NCBI RefSeq assembly: GCF_001613505.1
Contig: NZ_BDCM01000001.1
Span: 45,255-109,254, forward strand
Direction of reading: 5' to 3'
Origin: Nocardia mikamii NBRC 108933
GTDB lineage: Bacteria > Actinomycetota > Actinomycetes > Mycobacteriales > Mycobacteriaceae
Length of the DNA: 64,000 nucleotides
Shown here: piece after piece, positions 62,418-64,000 of the stretch
Layout of the letters: each line of letters opens with the position of its first letter
Position numbering within the stretch: the first letter of the stretch is position 1
Translations under genes and position numbers: made by a program
Notes under the pieces: model-generated
Told to the model about the DNA's origin: nothing
Databases searched by the model: none
Seen by the model: only the letters and a program-made list of their open reading frames with translations

Positions 62418-64000
62418 TCAGAGCGGAATGTTGCCGTGCTTCTTCGGCGGAAGAGTAACCATCTTTCGCTCGAGCAAGCGCAGCGCGGAGACGATCTGCC
62501 CGCGGGTGTGCGAGGGCGGGATCACCGCGTCGACGTAACCGCGCTCGGCCGCCACGTACGGGTTGACCAACGTGTCCTCGTACTCGTTCTGCAGCTCGAG
62601 GCGCAGTGCGTCGACATCGGCGCCCTCCGCGGCGGCCTGCTGCAGCTTCTTGCGGTAGACGAAGCCGACCGCGCCCGAGGCGCCCATGACGGCGATCTGC
62701 GCGGTGGGCCACGCCAGGTTCACATCGGCGCCCATGTGCTTGGAGCCCATCACGTCGTACGCGCCGCCGTAGGCCTTGCGGGTGATGACCGTGATTTTGC
62801 CCACAGTGGCCTCACCGTAGGCGTAGAGCAGCTTCGCACCGCGGCGGATGATGCCGTTGTACTCCTGGCCCGTGCCCGGCAGGAAGCCCGGAACGTCGAC
62901 CAGCGTGATGATCGGAATGTTGAACGCGTCGCAGGTGCGCACGAACCGCGCGGCCTTCTCCGAGGCGTCGATGTCGAGGCAGCCGGCGAACTGGGTGGGC
63001 TGGTTGGCCACGAAACCCACACTGCGGCCGTCGATGCGGGCGAAGCCGACGATGACGTTCATCGCGCGCTCGGCCTGCACCTCGAAGAACTCGTCGTCGT
63101 CGACCAGGCGCCGGATGACCTCGTGCATGTCGTAGGGCTGGTTCGGCGAATCCGGGATCAGGGTGTCGAGCTCGAGATCCTCCTCGGTCAGCGAATCCTC
63201 GATCGCGCCGGCGATCGGGTCGGTGGCCGGGAACCGCGGCGCCTCGGCGCGGTTGTTGCTGGGCAGGTAGCTCAGCAGGTCCTTGACCCAGTCCAGCGCG
63301 TCCTGCTCGCCGGAGGCGACGTAATGCGCGGTACCGGACTTCACCATATGGGTGTGGGCGCCGCCCAACTCCTCCATGGTGACCTCTTCACCGGTGACGG
63401 TCTTGATGACGTCCGGGCCGGTGATGAACATCTGGCTGGACTGGTCGACCATCACGACGAAGTCGGTCAGCGCCGGGGAGTACACGTGCCCACCGGCCGC
63501 GGCGCCCATGATCAGCGAGATCTGCGGGATCACGCCGGAGGCCTGGATGTTGCGGTGGAAGATCTCGCCGTAGAGGCCGAGCGAGACCACGCCCTCCTGG
63601 ATGCGAGCGCCGGCGCCGTCGTTGATGCCGATCAACGGGCGGCCGGTCTTGAGCGCCAGATCCATCACCTTGACGATCTTCTCGCCGTAGACCTCACCGA
63701 GGCTGCCGCCGAACACCGTCGAGTCCTGGCTGAAGATGCAGACGTCGCGGCCGTCGATGGTGCCGTAACCGGTCACCACGCCGTCGCCGAGCGGACGGTT
63801 GTTCTCCAGGCCGAAGTTCACGCTGCGATGCCGCGCCAGCGCGTCCATCTCCACGAACGAACCCTCGTCCAGCAGGGCCAGGATGCGCTCACGCGCGGTG
63901 AGCTTGCCCTTGGCGTGGACCTTCTCGACCGCACCCTCACCCATCGGGTGCTGGGCCTCTTCCAGCCGATTGCGCAGATCAGCCAGCTTCCCTGCGGTGG
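62418..64000 (-). CDS. accD5: Acyl-CoA carboxylase beta subunit (carboxyltransferase), N-terminus beyond window
   Basis: A carboxyltransferase that takes carboxybiotin from AccA3 to make methylmalonyl-CoA (and malonyl-CoA). Visible: [20 protein letters not shown] start region, [20 protein letters not shown], the oxyanion-hole glycine runs ([33 protein letters not shown]), and [20 protein letters not shown], ending KKHGNIPL as in mycobacterial AccD5. The frame is open through base 64000 ([17 protein letters not shown] before MGEGAVEK), so the start lies outside the window. Confidence 0.95.
   Translation of the reverse strand, partial: TAGKLADLRNRLEEAQHPMGEGAVEKVHAKGKLTARERILALLDEGSFVEMDALARHRSVNFGLENNRPLGDGVVTGYGTIDGRDVCIFSQDSTVFGGSLGEVYGEKIVKVMDLALKTGRPLIGINDGAGARIQEGVVSLGLYGEIFHRNIQASGVIPQISLIMGAAAGGHVYSPALTDFVVMVDQSSQMFITGPDVIKTVTGEEVTMEELGGAHTHMVKSGTAHYVASGEQDALDWVKDLLSYLPSNNRAEAPRFPATDPIAGAIEDSLTEEDLELDTLIPDSPNQPYDMHEVIRRLVDDDEFFEVQAERAMNVIVGFARIDGRSVGFVANQPTQFAGCLDIDASEKAARFVRTCDAFNIPIITLVDVPGFLPGTGQEYNGIIRRGAKLLYAYGEATVGKITVITRKAYGGAYDVMGSKHMGADVNLAWPTAQIAVMGASGAVGFVYRKKLQQAAAEGADVDALRLELQNEYEDTLVNPYVAAERGYVDAVIPPSHTRGQIVSALRLLERKMVTLPPKKHGNIPL

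Overview
This is a GC-rich actinobacterial chromosome segment, most likely from Nocardia or a close relative in the Mycobacteriales. Three things point there: very high GC with many GTG/TTG starts; an EspC/WXG-type type VII secretion cassette; and a right-hand block (about 46.1-64.0 kb) carrying the same gene set as the M. tuberculosis fadE25-purE-purK-gtrA-PH-birA plus accD5-accE5-maf-sseA-accA3 neighbourhood. Genus assignment is inference. No rRNA, tRNA, CRISPR, transposase or phage gene was recognised.

Layout. 0-6.4 kb: the 3' part of a fused isobutyryl-CoA mutase (icmF), an amidohydrolase, a Dabb protein divergent from a TetR regulator with a palindrome between them, a Baeyer-Villiger monooxygenase, and a BtuF-like metal-receptor protein. 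6.4-11 kb: a translationally coupled SNF2 helicase/SWIM pair and a divergent HNH nuclease lipoprotein. 11.3-18.8 kb: a TetR-controlled nitrogen operon (permease, two DUF1989 proteins, a carboxylase that has only the carboxyltransferase region, allophanate hydrolase) that looks like guanidine or urea use. 18.8-25.7 kb: sseB sulfurtransferase, BenE transporter, Lrp regulator divergent from a branched-chain 2-oxoacid dehydrogenase operon (bkdABC), and a thioesterase.

26-34 kb: MFS, TetR and SDR genes with paired operators; then a roughly 2.6 kb type VII secretion cassette lying between two 69-bp near-identical copies of the 3' end of an MFS gene; then that MFS gene divergent from a MarR regulator over a 24-bp palindrome. 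34-37 kb: the pntAA-pntAB-pntB transhydrogenase operon with a perfect inverted repeat upstream and a strong terminator. 37-46 kb: small metabolic and regulatory genes (HIT, mycothiol-dependent isomerase, S51 peptidase, HxlR, isochorismatase-like, TetR plus MFS efflux, GroES-like, glycolate-oxidase-like and small proteins).

46-64 kb: core functions, namely acyl-CoA dehydrogenase with a TetR regulator and twin operators, purE/purK, GtrA, a two-component system, a PH-domain protein, biotin ligase (birA), a Ser/Thr kinase, and the acyl-CoA carboxylase genes accA3, accE5 and accD5 (accD5 runs off the window) with sseA and maf. BirA biotinylates the AccA3 carrier domain, which serves the AccD5 carboxyltransferase. 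Whether AccA3 could also serve the carboxyltransferase-only enzyme at 15 kb is an open and testable question.
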